NCBI GenBank assembly: GCA_037975125.1
Contig: CM075851.1
Coordinates: forward strand, 78,460,979 to 78,524,978
Direction of reading: 5' to 3'
Length of the DNA stretch: 64,000 bases
Origin: Latrodectus hesperus
Lineage: Eukaryota; Arthropoda; Arachnida; Araneae; Theridiidae
Both the position numbers and the translations under genes were made by a program. The notes under the pieces were generated by a model. It made no database searches and was not told the origin of the DNA. It saw only the letters and a program-made list of their open reading frames with translations. This document shows, piece by piece, positions 14,121-27,255 of this stretch; position 1 is the stretch's first letter; every line of letters begins with the position of its first letter.

Positions 14121-16439
14121 AAAGCAATGAAAAAAGTAGAAGGACAGTAGGTATTCTTCAAATAAAGAAGAACTTTGAATTTTTACAAAATAATTTTACT
14201 ACAGCACTTTCAAAATTTTATTTACAATCTCTCTGATAACTATATTTCTAACATAAAGTAAAAAAACTATTTACTTATTACAATTAAAAATTAATTTCAA
14301 CTGCATCATACTGTGTAAAAAAAGTAGTAGGACAGTTCTTAATATTGAAAATAAAGGTTTAGTTAATAAGGAATTTTTCTACTATTTGCTTTATTTATTT
14401 CAAAGACTCTATTTGCCATTGAATCATATAAGTTTTGAATTTTTGTTTACTAAAAATTGTCCGAAACACAATTCAAAGCTTCTCAAATTTTGATCAAAGA
14501 TTCATATTGCTTGACTCTGGAGCAAGCATGTCGAAGAATTATTGATTTTATATATTTTTGACAACGTTGAAGTCTGGACTTTTAGCAAGCTATGGCAAAA
14601 CCTGAACATTATTTGTTTAAAACCAATTTTTAACGTTATTGGTCGTGTGAATTGATGTTCGATATTGATGAAATAACGAATATTCTCTGATTAGAACAGC
14701 GCGCCATAGAGAAGAAGCAATGAAGATAAAATTTGAATGTCATTTAAATGTTTCTGTCTTGCATACAGAATCTTCTTCTTCTTAGAGTTGGGTTTGTATT
14801 GTATTGGGCACCTCTGCTTATATCAGCATTTTGTACTATTAACTCCAAACACAATATTTCCTAGTTCCAGTTGCTTGGGTCACCCACTTTAGGTGTAACT
14901 CTCTAGTATGGATTGATGCCTAAAGAAGTTAATCTAGGGAGGGCAAGGGCCTCGCGCATTCGTAAATTATATGCTTGGCCGTTTCCTCTTGCGTATGACA
15001 TTTCCTGCAGATAAGGTCTTGCTGAAACAGTCCCATTTTATGGAGGTATTTTCTGAAATAATAGTGCACAGTCATGAAGCCTACGATTAAACGTATCTTC
15101 TGCCTAGAGAATCTTAGAATTTCAGAGGCAATCCTCGCTGATGATCCACACATCATACTTTTAGCGTGGGTTTGACTAGGAGTGTTGAGCCAAGCTTCAT
15201 ACATCTTCCGTTTCTCCCATCTAAGAACATTATTTTTTGCGGTCTTCAAATTGATCCCACTAAAAGGTTCTGCACCGTTGGGAGCAAAAGACGATCCTTG
15301 TTTAGCAAGTTCATCAGACCTTTCATTACCTTCGATACATTTGTACCCTGGCACCCATACAAGGATCACCTTGTTTCTAGTTGCCAGTTCTGTAAGAAGG
15401 TTTCTACATTCCAAAATCATTTTAGATTTGATTTCGAAAGAATTGAGAGCTTTTAAAGCGGCTTCACTGTTACTAAAATTGAGAATCCGCTTATCTTCAA
15501 TACAGAAACACTAGATTAGTCTTTCCAACGTAGCCAGCTGATATCCAAACCCTTAAACTGCCTCCTCCTGTCAGTATAAGGTAAAATAAGTTTCTTCTTG
15601 TGAACCCAGACCATGCCAATAATATTGACAACCATCTGGGTCATCTAAATTGCATTTCTTTCAGCAGAAAAAATATCTGAAGTTCATTCAGAGTTCCAAG
15701 ACATGTGTTCTTTGGCACGCTGTAGTCGGGGCTCAATGTGCCTTTCGTAACATTCAGGATGGTGCTTTCTTTTCCTGAATGTAAACGTATCCGAGGTTTT
15801 TACGCAGTTTTTATGCTCTTCTGGTTGCATGTGTGATTCTAGATGAGTCTTGTGCTTTTCCAGTGCTTCTACACGTTTTTAAGCTCTTAAGCTCTCTTTT
15901 ACGCTTTTTTCTTTGATCACTTAGTGTCAATTTTTTATGTCTACCAGTCTTTGCTTTACTCTGACTCTTTGAATTTTTCAAGAAGTTAAAAACATTGTTT
16001 GTACTGATGTGAGTAAGTGCCTAGCAATTTCTTTTACACCTTTTCCCACATCTACACGTGACACAATTTGGTACCTTTTTGAAATTCATTTAAAAGTTTC
16101 CCCTTAGGCATTTTAACTGCATACAAAAATTTATAATTATTGCAACAAACTATACTTTTTGAAAGAAAGACACTTTAAAAAAAAAACAACGTTTTCAACA
16201 TATTAAACTGCTACAGACTCAAAAAAATGAAAACATTTTTGCAGGTGTTCTACATTTTCACAGACCAAAAATCCTTAAGTAGTATTTTATAATATTTTCT
16301 TAAAGGTAGATAAAAAGTTATTCACTGAAAATAAAAGAAAAATTAGATTAATAAAATAAAAAAGAAAACTTACATTAATTGAGCTAAAATAAAAAGCATA
16401 ATTTATGAAATATGAATGTCCTACTTTTTTCCAGCAGTG
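14121..16439 (-). mobile_element. Decayed Tc1-like transposon with doubled (IR/DR) ends, split by a LINE
   Basis: Outer ends carry related words: gaaaaaagtagaaggacag at about 14128 and, inverted, gtcctacttttttcc at 16418-16432. Inner, related copies lie at about 14311-14335 and, weakly, at 16246-16267. This is the arrangement of IR/DR-type Tc1 elements. Minus-strand translation gives a DNA-binding start (MPKGKLLNEFQKG near 16112) and, left of the LINE, transposase C-terminal motifs resembling VKNWF, AKSPDFNVVKN and YDSMA-like words between 14640 and 14400. Several stops and frameshifts interrupt it. Removing the LINE and one 8-bp duplication leaves about 1.58 kb, a normal Tc1 size. The flanking TA is preserved on the left (14119-14120) and reads TG on the right. 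Confidence 0.75.
14763..15507 (-). mobile_element. LINE family 1, copy b, nested in the Tc1-like element
   Basis: A 729-bp 5'-truncated LINE (14771-15499) between copies of atacagaa at 14763-14770 and 15500-15507. The minus-strand frame is open from about 15499 to 14929. It encodes the second half of an RNase H domain: ILNFSNSEAALKALNSF (canonical SDS changed to SNS), then VILVWVPGYKCIEGNERSDE (canonical PGH changed to PGY), then a CCHC-like knuckle with CRKCHTQEETAKHIIYEC. The 3' UTR and AAG tail follow at 14928-14771. The canonical-residue changes suggest that the copy is dead even apart from its truncation. It interrupts the transposase reading frame of the host Tc1 element. Confidence 0.9.
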
Positions 16440-19400
16440 TGAGTGCTTAGTTTGTAGCTCTAAATTATTACTTTTTGTATCTAATTCACATGGAAAGAGC
16501 TGTTATGAAAATTTACAAAAGTAAGATCTGAAAGGTATCTTCAAAAAATTTTTATAAATATTAAAATATTATAAAAAAATATTTTATTTTAGAATTATTA
16601 TGTAAATAAATAATAAATAAAATTTTAAAGATTTATTGATTACATTTAAAAGAGCAAAAAATTTGATAAACAATAATAATGTCTAGAAACCGGTAGATAA
16701 GAGTAATTAAGGAATTTTGCAAAAAAATTATTTATTTCAATGGTCTGAAGTAAAATTTTATTTATGTTGCGCTTTTATAAATAATTTTTTTAAAAAATAA
16801 AATGACTTTCAATGTCCAATAAAATTAATTCAGCGGTTGTAAAATTCAGAGAAAAAGCTTCACAAACCCTTCAACTGGGATAATCACAATACTAAAATGT
16901 GAGTTTGGAAGTCCAATTATTTATAAGTAGGCACAAAGATATAAAATTTTTCAATCAAAAAATAACAACTCTTGATTGATTTAACTGAGTTTACAGGACA
17001 ATTGTTTTATAACTCCAGTAGATATCTTAATCTCTTCAGCAGCTGTCAACTTCTTGATTTCGAGAAAAGATATACTAGTAGATATTTCCTCAATTTTAGA
17101 TGTCAGTCTGGAAGTATGAGTTTGGGAGTGATATAATTCCTTTAACTTTTTTTAAAAAAATAACAAAAAAAGGAAGGAAGAAAGAAAGAAAAGAAATATT
17201 AAACCCACACCATTGACACTAATATTACTCACAATTGTATGCATCATTTGAGGCAAAGCAAGCTATTCTTCATAAAAGTTATCCTTTGACATTTGTTTCA
17301 TTTACATTTTAAGAATATTTTTTCTTTAAGGAAATAAATCACACATTTACAACAATAAGAAGCTGGTGAAATTGAAACTTTGGTATAAAGTGACAGGTTT
17401 AAAAGAAACTCTTTTACGAGAGAATTTTTCATGTTAATGGAGTCAAGTGGTACTTAATTAGAGCAAGAAAATTGAGTTCAAGAAGATTTTAAACAAACTT
17501 TTCTTTTTTTACAGTGGTTTTGAAAAGTTTCATACTCTGTCAGTTGAATTGCTTAAAGTTAAGATATTTTTATTGCGTAAGATCTTAAGGTTGATGTTTC
17601 GTATTGAAAGCATAAATTCCTATTACTTATTTATCAAGAGTGTCATATTCTATACAAATCTAACCTTTTCATCATTTAAAGTCGCTAATATTTTTTGTGC
17701 AGTTAAACTTTCAAAACCAAAACTGGTTTGATGGCTTTAGCCATCAAATAAAACAAAACAATATGTATAAAAAAATCAAAAATCTATCTTATTCATGTAT
17801 GATCTAATTATATTTCATATATTGGATACACAACTAATATACAGTCTGAAATAGTCAATATTGGTGCACGATTAGATCCTCTTTCTCTTTTAATGGTTGT
17901 TCAAAAATTGAAAACTTGGTGCAAATAATAGCTGATAATAGTTAATAATAACAGATATAGTAGAACTAATCAATAATTATTTTAACTATCTAAAATTGAC
18001 TTTAATAAGCTTTTGCTTTAAAGACAATTTGAATTACAGATAATTTATTTATTATTTTCAAGCAAAAATTTAGTTTTCTTACTTTTTTTATGAGAAACCT
18101 TTTTAATTGTCAAGCAGTTGATGGAAAGCTTGAATTATAAAAACTTTGCTTATTAGTTCAATTATATACAATCAGAAAGTGAACTGATGAATTATAAGGA
18201 TTGCTAGCAACTAATGTGCACATTATTTTAAAATTATGAAAATTTTTTTATTCCTGCTTTTTCCATGCTGATATATTTGTGTGTATTTTGTATTCATACT
18301 TATATACTAAGAATTAGTATGATTAACATACATGGATTTATACAACTAGATGCGCAGTTTATGTCTATTTCAATAAGAAAAATATTTCAGGTTTTTGAAA
18401 TAAAATATTCTATTTCGTTTTAGATGCAAATTTAACCTTACTTAAAAATATTTAATATTTTTTAATTTTTCAAAATTTGATTAAGTATTCGTATTTAAGT
18501 GTTATTTTCCTGTGTTACAGTGAACCATTGTTAATGCTGTATTATTAATTTTTCTGGTAAAAACTCAAAATTAAATCATTTTTAATAAAAATATTACAGT
18601 GGCTTACCTTTATATAACTCTATGCAATGCTTGTAACAAATTTTTGCATGCCATTTTACTTCAGCATTCGATGTGAACCATAATTCAATCAGTGAAACTC
18701 TTCTTAAATAAACTTTGAATATCCTTTAGATACATGATAATATTATGCCTTCAAAATTTGCATCGAAGCAGTATATGAAGCGAGAAAAATATTTGGGATT
18801 ATTTTGAAAAGGGTTAGTTCTCTTATTTATCTCCATCATAGAGATTAATGTACGGGAAGGATTATGGTCAAGTTTTCCCATTACCATAAGTTTTCCTTGT
18901 GGCTAAAAGAATTTTAACAATTTCCTTGCAGCACTAAGATGTTGCTTCAAATTATCTACTCAATTTAGATGCGAATTAACAAGCAAGTCTAATTTTAAAT
19001 TTTATATCGATAAACATTTGTTATCAATAATCATAAAGATAATAGAAAGTAATGAAATAATTTCCAAACAAAAGCACAAAATACATTGAATTTAATAAAT
19101 AAATGCTGACAAATTTTTAAATAAAATTAAAAACAGCTCATTTGCTTTCATAATTACAAAAATATAATTTAATTTCATACTTACCAAAAAGTTTTGCTTG
19201 AATAATATTCAACAATCTTATGCGTATGTCTAAAATACTTTAACAATTACTGCAGCTGAAATTAATCTGATTAAAATTTTGACCACAGAAAATGAGAATA
19301 TATGAGGCAAATTTTGAATATTATGAAGAAATACTTAATCAAACTGTTCATTTTTTAATTTAGCAATTTTTAATAAACATAATTTAATAATTAGCATTTT

Positions 19401-21250
19401 ATATGTATTGCAAATTGTAGGGCAAAACATGAATCAGTGAGCTACCAGTTAAACTCAAATAAAACAAACACAATAATGAAATTGAGTTTGATTAAATTGG
19501 ATGCATAATAGCATTGCATATGTGATCATTTTACTCAATATTACAACAATGCTTACACGAATCTATATTTTAATAGTTTTTAAAAATTTCAAATAATAAT
19601 AATGATGTATTTTGTAAATTAATATAGCTCAAAATTAAAAAAAACCTTACAATATCGAACTTAAATGGCACAAACAAAAGAATTTTTAATTTTATGAAGT
19701 TGAATAAGAAACTTGATGATTTTTTTCCATGATTTAAGGATTTTTCCTAATATTTTCATGTTATAAAAATGGGAATTTTTATAAACTAAAACAAGAAATT
19801 GCCTACTAAATATTGAATTTATACTGAGAGAGCATAATAATTTAACTTCTTTAACATTTGATAGATAGTGTGCTTATTTTATCTAATGGCTGATAAAATT
19901 TTCAAAATTTATCTAGATAAATTTAAAAAGATAAATATAAAATATATTCACTATAAGATATGCTTACATGTTAGAATATAAAGTTTTATAAATTTGTTTA
20001 CATAAACTTGTTCTTTTTAATAGCTAATAGATATAATGAAATTAATTTAAATTATGAAAAAAGATGTATTTTTTAGATTTTGAAATACGCTTTTCGTGTT
20101 GAGTTTATTTGGAACAAACATAATAATTTCAAAATGAATGAATCATGAAACACATTGCATATATTTCTCTTTTAGATTGTTCATTAACTTTTAAAACTTT
20201 TATCTTTAAATTATTAAAATATTTTATAAAACCGATTATACGTGATAGGAAGTGCAATTTAAATTGTTTTGGCAGGAGTGCAAAATCACATGTAATTTCT
20301 TCGCTGCAAAAAAGAAGCATTTTTTCTCATTTTGGTCAGGTTCCAAAAAAAATTTTTTTTTCCTCATGTGACGTAATTTAGAATAGACTCCAAAGTAGAT
20401 ATTAAAGCTAAAAAACTTAGATATCAATAATAAAAATAAAATATTAAAATACGATTTTTAATTTAAAAAAAATCATTTTTTAAACAACATTCCCAAAAAA
20501 TAATACCTAATCATTTGTTAAATACACAATATATTTGATTTTACCAGTTTTGTTCTTAAGATAAAAAAAATGCGTATTTATAAATTAATATATTTGTAAT
20601 CACTGTATGCATTATATTAGTTTTAAATAATTGATTATAATATATTCTTTTATTTTATTTTAATTACATATATTTTTAATATCTATAAAAGAATAGATTT
20701 TTTGAGAAACAAAGTTGTATCTTTGCATTACATGATCAGAAGAACCTACAGAATGCGTAACAGTTCAATAATAAGCAAATTTCGAAAATCCGTTTCTTTA
20801 TAAGTTATTCGCTTAGTGAAGCTCACTTCGAGAAATTAGTAATTAGAATTCGCTTAGAGAAATTACAAGTTATTCGCTTAGTATTTTTTGGTATGCTTTT
20901 CTGTGACTGCTCAGAAAACCATATTAATGATGATACTCCTGAACCAAATAAAGTGATAAAATCTTGAATAGTATATTGACAGTAATGTACGTAAAGGTAC
21001 ATTAGTTATTTTCTTTATTCAATTTTTACCAAAAAATTTTTTACTGGAATTTAATTAACCGTAGATGGGATAATACAACGTGTAAAAAGAAAAAGAATAT
21101 AAAATGAACATTCAAATTCTTTTTTATACATTTCGCAAAAGTTGAAAATATGAAAATAACCTTTAAATAGCATTAAATGTAAAGATCATTTTTCCTTTTT
21201 TCTCTAATTTTTTAAAAAAATTTTATGTTGACAATAACGTGCCTTTTATA
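16440..21250. other. Long AT-rich non-coding stretch
   Basis: About 4.8 kb with no supported gene. There is a purine-rich GAAA-type run at about 17160-17200 and a 10-bp-arm hairpin at 17727-17748 (tttgatggct / agccatcaaa). The open frames near 17549 and 20129-20427 are Lys/Phe-rich and lack motifs. It could be intergenic or upstream regulatory DNA of the candidate gene starting near 22 kb. Confidence 0.55.
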
Positions 21251-21499
21251 TTAAAACTTTTTGAAAGGACTCGGTGACTATTATTCTAAAGGAACTGGTG
21301 AGTAACTTCTTTTTAGAATTCTAAAACCTAGTATTTTGTAAGTTTGATTTATTTTACTTTCTTTTCTTGAAAAACTTTTAAAGAAAATTGGTGGGGGGCG
21401 ACAATGCCGTATTTTCCTTGAGTAGGAAGATTGTATGTTAATTATTAAGTTACTTATGCCGACATAATGGCGAGGAACAATCAAATTGAACAGTAAAAA

Positions 21500-22002
21500 G
21501 TTCCTTCCCTTAGATACTCAGCGATTATATTTCAAACGAGCCGCTCCATTCAGAGAAAGAATTAAAAAAAGACAAGAAAAACGCAAATTAAACATAAAAA
21601 CAAAAAATCTGAAAAATAAAATTCGTCGCCAAAGAGCTTTCTCGCAGCCATAACTATCTCCGCGAAAGTCGCCACTGCGAGGGTTACATCACGGGGCTTT
21701 TACGCCAACCATTCAAGGCACCTGTTTCTAAACTCGCTCTATCGGAACGAAACGAAAAGTAGAAAACTTTTTTACCATCAGAAAAAGAGAACAGTTGTGT
21801 ACCGCGCTCTCGCAACTCGATTCGGCTTCTAGTCTGAGAGAGAAACTTCTTCAGTGCTGCCACTTTCGGAAAAACAAATAACAACAGAATGGAAAGTGAA
21901 AAGGCGTTAAGTGCATAAAATCGTCTGCTCATGGAATACCGCGATTTTTTCCCGAATGTGCGAAATATTTGCTATAAAGGATTTCGGAAAAGATAAAAAA
22001 AA
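21500..22002 (+). promoter_or_regulatory. Candidate promoter region
   Basis: From about 21510 to 21960 the sequence is clearly richer in G, C and CpG than its surroundings (for example tatctccgcgaaagtcgcc, gtaccgcgctctcgcaactc, aataccgcga). A TATA-like word, tataaagg, lies at 21973-21980, which would place transcription start near 22003. A minus-strand open frame (21684-21932) overlaps but shows no motif. The call rests on composition, the TATA-like word and the well-formed splice donor about 400 bp downstream. Confidence 0.4.
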
Positions 22003-22403
22003 TGATCAATGTTTGTTTACAATTATGCGCCATGACGTGATGTCATGATAAGCTAGTATTGTTACTGTTTGGATGGTGAAACACATGGATTAACACGTGT
22101 TTGTGTGTACTCCTGGATATTCATAACAACTGATTCAGTGGATACTTTAGAACAAGATTATTATTGAAATTCATTGGTCATAATTAATTTAAATTCTGTT
22201 TGAGTTTTAGTGTGTTATATTTTGCACAAAACATATAATTATTTTTGGTGCTTAACTATATTATAAATTTTCTCGTGAGCTGTGCGTTTATTTATTTGTT
22301 AAAATGGTGCCATCCCATATGATTCCCTAATTTTAACCTCTAAGCCACTGGTGTTAATGCCTCATTTCTGGTGTGGATAATTACATGTTATTTTGCTGCA
22401 AAG
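22003..22403 (+). other. Candidate first exon (5' UTR) with GTAAGT donor
   Basis: The stretch ends at gctgcaaag and is followed by gtaagttg, a near-ideal 5' splice site (GT at 22404-22405). It contains many upstream ATGs in short frames. A partial palindrome, atgacgtgatgtcat, lies at 22032-22046 and resembles a split CRE/ATF site. The last ATG (22385) would stay open into the next candidate exon and stop exactly at its end. The start coordinate is inferred from the TATA-like word and is uncertain. Confidence 0.38.
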
Positions 22404-23898
22404 GTAAGTTGTAACTTTGTTTTTGTACTGTTGCTTGTTGCAATGTTTTTGTAATCTTGCCTGAAGAAATTATTCAATCTTAATTTATTTTGAAATTATT
22501 ACGGAAACATTCAACAATTATTGATGTAATTTATGCAGTTTTATATTTCTTAAAGGCGCTTGTCAATTATATATACCCTTATTAAAATTACAGCACTTAC
22601 GTTATGTCCTTTTTAATTTTTTGGTAGCAATGATATTAACATATTAATCTTTTTTGTATTGCATATATTAATCTTTTTTTAATTTTTTTAGTAACAATGA
22701 ATATGCATATTAGTTTAAATTTATTTTAAAAGTAGAAAGGTTGGAAAAGTTCATCATTAATGATGCTTTTTTCATTAATTTTCGTATCTTATCTTTTGCA
22801 TATCACAATGATAAATAAACGCTTAAATTATATTATTAAATAATAAAATATAATTATAGCATGGTCTGATTAATTACATGTATTATGAGAGATTACACAA
22901 AAAATGCCTCACTAATATCTTATAATTATAGTTTTATAAATATTGAGTTCTAATAGGTTAAGGTAAACAGAATAAAACTTTATATGATCTTACATACTCC
23001 ATTTAGCTTCAATGTTGATTTCTAATGAAAAATTTTGATTAAATGTTCCAATTTTCGTAACATTCATCAAAATAGGACAAATAAATAATAATTTCATGTT
23101 AAACTGAATTAAAATAACCATGTCTAAAGTTATTTCTAATATTTTTTGCCAAAGAACAGTATATTACGTTTATCTATTACATAATTAATTTCTGATGCTT
23201 ATATAAAGGTTGCATTTTAAGCCGTGCATTTGAAAATCGTACTTTAAATATACTAACTATCTTAAAATATAAATTTAAATGAGATTACGCTGAATGAAAC
23301 AAATAAAAAATAAAATAGTAATTACAAGAAATCGTTAACTACTTGAAATCGAAATGACATTTCAATTTTTATTTTTTTTAAATGTACATTATTAAATTAC
23401 TTTTTTTACACTTTTAATTCAAAAAATAAACAATAATATTATTGAAACTCATATATGTTAATATAAAACGCAAATTTTTATTAGCATGATTTATCAGTAA
23501 CCCTAACTTTAACTTTCAGTTGAGATTTTATAGCGAAAAGAAAGAAAATAATAATAATGTAAACGATATCATTTGATGGAATTTATTAGTGCTTCATAAA
23601 AATGTTACGAAAACGAGTCGCTAATCCATGCGTTTAAATTCGCAAAAATTGACATATTTATCGTGCTAAAAATAAAATCAAGTAATTATATATATAAAAC
23701 AATGATAACACTCGGGCAATGCTTTTTGTTCATCATAATATTTATTCGAAAAATAAGTTATACAATTGTTAGCTGCTTTGATTATAAATTTTAATTGTTA
23801 TTTTTGGAAATGTTTTCGCTGAATTTTTCAAAAACTGTGTTTTAAGTTTTATTCTTTCAAAGGTTTTTTTTTTAAGTTTATAATTTTTTTATAAATAG

Positions 23899-24005
23899 TA
23901 TTCCCCACATTCACGGGCATCAAACAAATATTCAAGAAAATTCAGGATTCGACGCACATTTTGACAATCCAAACTCATCATGTAGATTATCAACACCTTA
24001 CCTAG
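23899..24005 (+). other. Candidate internal exon, 107 nt
   Basis: It is bounded by an acceptor-like tract (tttataatttttttataaatag, AG at 23897-23898) and the donor ctag|gtatga (GT at 24006-24007). One frame is open throughout and gives a hydrophilic peptide starting IPHIHGHQTNIQENSGFDAH, unlike the Phe/Ile/Lys-rich products of surrounding chance frames. The exon ends in phase 1, which fits the next candidate exon. In a transcript joined to the 22-kb exon, that frame has an upstream stop and no ATG, so this exon would be 5' UTR there, or coding in a transcript from another promoter. I do not recognise the protein. Confidence 0.38.
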
Positions 24006-24585
24006 GTATGATAATCGTTTCTGCATTTCTTCGCTAATTTATAAAAAAATGATTTTCATATACTGGAACATAAAATTCATGAAGTTACAGATTTTCTTAA
24101 AACTAATGGTTAAATTATTAATTTCAAAAATAACTTAAGCCAGAGATTTTAAATAAATTTATTCATCATTTTGACATAAATAATTACTATTTTCGTAATA
24201 TTTTTTTCATATTTTCGTAATATTTCATGTCAAAATTACGAAAAGTGTTTATTTTTAACATTTTTCGTAATTTATAATATGAATAATTACAATTTAAATA
24301 ATAAATATTGCTTAGACACAAGGCATTTTTAAGCAGTTTATGATTAAATATGATAAAACATTAATTATAATATATTCTTAAATTACAATCATTAACCTCC
24401 AAATTTGTTCGAATCTATTTTCTTATTTGTGTTGAAATGAGGTGAGTTCCAGTAAAAATAATTTTAATTTGTAAAAAAATAATAATTAGTTGAATTTTGA
24501 AATTAGTACTTGTGGAAATTTGAGGGATGTAAGTATTCCATCTTATGAGAAATTTAAGGAATAACATAGTAATTTAAAATACATA

Positions 24586-24729
<144 letters not shown>

Positions 24730-24829
24730 TAGGCTATAGAAAAATAAATAAATGTAAAGAAAAGAATCTATATATGAAAGAAATATATCCATATATATAT
24801 ATATATATATATATTATGCAATATGGAAT

Positions 24830-26833
24830 ACATATATTAATTGTTTTGTGAAATACTATTGGAAATAAATAATGTCTCAACTTTTTTGTTTTGTGTATCT
24901 TTTTTGCTTTGAGGAATTTTTTTATTTTATTTATTAATTTTTTTTTGGTGTTTTCTTTTCTTTATATTTATTTTATTTTCTATGACCTACGGGTATGTAT
25001 TTTAAGTTTAGTAATGATATTCATGAAATTTCTCACAAGTTTATTTGAAATATTTGCGTTCTTCAAATTTTCATCAGTACTCATTTTAAAATTAAACTGA
25101 TTTTTTTGATAAATTAATATGAAATTAAAATGAAATAATGTTTTAAAATTAAAATGAAATAATAAATTTTCTTAGATTAAATTTTCCTAATTTGCTTACT
25201 TTTTGCAACTGTTAAATTAAATTTAAAAAATACAACTAAAAAAATTAAACATTTCTTCTTTGTGTCTATTAAAACAGAAATATTGAATTTTATAGTTAAA
25301 TACTTGAGCATTTGCCCTTAATATTAAAAAAAACATTTCAACAAAAGGATTTATGTTATTTTAATAATAATGCAATTTTTCCTTTGCTGCATAAGAGCCA
25401 TAATATCATGTTGCCATCTATCTATCATGCGGCAAACAATTCTTCTGTTATGTCATTCTTAGCTGGTTTTAATTTGATTTCCATCAAATTTTTTTCAGAC
25501 ATTTGCTATTATTTTATTAATTACTGTGAAATAATAACCTCATTCAATTTAATGAAAGTTTAAGAAAAATTTAAGAGAAATATTGAATGGGAATTAATAT
25601 TTTTGCTTGCATAATCAATTACTTACTTTCAACCGCTGAATTTGTTTGCACCTGTGAATTATCTATTCTTGAAAGAAAAGTTATGACAAAGGAAAGTTGA
25701 ATTATTTTTAGATGGGGAAATTCCGCTCTGTTCGCAGATGTTTGTTATCATTCTGTATTTATATCTCTTAGATACAAAATACAGCTGTCGATATATTTGC
25801 AAAAGAAATTTTTCAAATTGGATTTTGATTTATCTTTTTTATTGTTAAATGATTGTTTAAATCTGATTTTTTAGTCACTGAAACATTTAGGACCTTCGTT
25901 TTCACAAGTTATAGGCGTAAAACGTTATATTTCATATAACATTTAAATCTACATTTTTAAGATGTTTGCTGTGTTTCTTTAAAAGTATTTGTTCAGAGTT
26001 TTTTGTAAAAGATTTGTATTTTCACTATCAATGAAAATTTGAATACTTTCAAACTTTAAAACCCGAAAATTCTAAAAATAACAGATTATTATAAGATTTT
26101 TATGTTTTATACAGTTATTTCAATATAACGTAGTTTCTAGTTATATTATATTGAAGTCTGAACTCAAATCATCACTTCTTTGAATAAGTAAAAATAATTT
26201 TGTTAACATTATTATATTTAGCACTAATATTAATCATTTTGAAATTTTATGTGCTTTAGAATCGTTTCAAAAGTTTAAAAAAAATCTTAGATTTATTAAA
26301 GAAAAATTAAAAACTGTAATTCATAAGTTTTTTAATATTATTACTTGAGACAAATTCCCATTTATGCGATGCAGTGTATGGGAAAGAAAGATCGCCTATG
26401 AAATACTTTAAATTATAGCCTTCTTTCAATCAAGATCAATGCTTCGGTAAATAATTCACCAAAGCCGAAGCGCGCCTAAAACTCACCAAAACTATGGAAC
26501 ACTATAAAAGGAAAGAGTCAAATATATAATTTTAGTAGGAAAACTTGTAAGAGAATGTAAAAAGTTAAATGGAATTTTTAAACTGACTAGCTAAAATGTT
26601 AAATGCAGTACAGAGACCTGATAGTAAGTATATTATGAGTATTTTGACTCTGAACATTATATGAAACTATGAAAGCCGCTTATCAAATGGACTGTTGGAA
26701 ACCGTAAATATTGTAAATGATTTCGAAAACGTAAATGCAATTTTAGATATATTTCATTTAAAAGAACATTTATTGAGATTTGAATTTGGTTTTCTGTTCA
26801 ATTTTCATACATTTGATTTGTCTTTTCACTTCA
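24830..26833. other. AT-rich non-coding DNA, possible intron
   Basis: No repeat boundary or motif-bearing frame found. If the exon calls at 23899 and 26835 are right, this is intron sequence. The frames at 24891-25100 and 25312-25563 have no motifs. Confidence 0.5.
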
Positions 26834-26834
26834 G

Positions 26835-26871
26835 ATATGAAGGCCACCTCTGCCGAGAGTTGTGGTTTAAA
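26835..26871 (+). other. Candidate 37-nt exon carrying a start codon
   Basis: It is preceded by a strong acceptor (ttgtcttttcacttcag, AG at 26833-26834) and followed by the donor gtgagt (26872-26877). The ATG at 26837 reads MKATSAESCGL, then two bases of the next codon. Codons are GC-richer (gcc, acc, gag) than the background. The first two bases complete a GAT codon with the last G of the 23899-24005 exon, so the same frame continues across both exons. If the 22-kb exon is the true first exon, this ATG is the first one in that frame. No continuation exon was identified in the window, and I do not recognise the product. Confidence 0.42.
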
Positions 26872-26907
26872 GTGAGTTTTGAACCACACTATAAACATCT
26901 ACACCTG

Positions 26908-26940
26908 AAATGTCAATCTATATGAATTAGATTGACATTT
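26908..26940. repeat. Hairpin, 13-bp perfect arms
   Basis: Arms aaatgtcaatcta and tagattgacattt surround a 7-base loop. It lies 37 bases downstream of the candidate exon ending at 26871. Confidence 0.85.
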
Positions 26941-27111
26941 TCGATCTGTTCGTCGAAAGGTTTGAGTTCTATCCATTCACAGTGACCATCTATTCATTTG
27001 TAATTTAATTCGGACCTAAATCAGCTAGTCGATTCTACAATTTACACCAAATCATTACAAATACCCCTTTCGAAAGTAGCAGTCGAATCCCCGAAACTGT
27101 TAAATGATAAT

Positions 27112-27255
27112 CTAGATCGCTAGCCACTCATCTGTCTGCTCATGTATGAGAGTCATTTTATGTATCTGAGATTTACATGGCATTCCATAACACACATCCA
27201 CACCTGAGATTGAAGTTGAACACACGAACTATTGAGCCATAGCGCTAGCTTAGCT
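27112..27255 (-). repeat. SINE-B copy, diverged
   Basis: On the minus strand it has an A-box-like head (gctagcgctatggctcaa), a B-box-like region (tgttcaacttcaatctc), and a tail with aaaatgactctcatacatgag. The tail matches the 3' module seen in the copies at 44488 and 59517 (tgaccgttgag..). No target-site duplication was found. Confidence 0.5.

Noticed and set aside
15166..15514. Plus-strand open frames of 96-110 codons
   Set aside because: Antisense to the family-1 LINE RNase H frame; the same shadow recurs at the other LINE copies (33505-33804).
20820..20885. Direct repeats of ttattcgcttag-type words
   Set aside because: Too short and few to call a tandem repeat or regulatory array.
24180..24270. 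Repeated and inverted tttcgtaat words as a small transposon
   Set aside because: No consistent ends or target-site duplication could be found.
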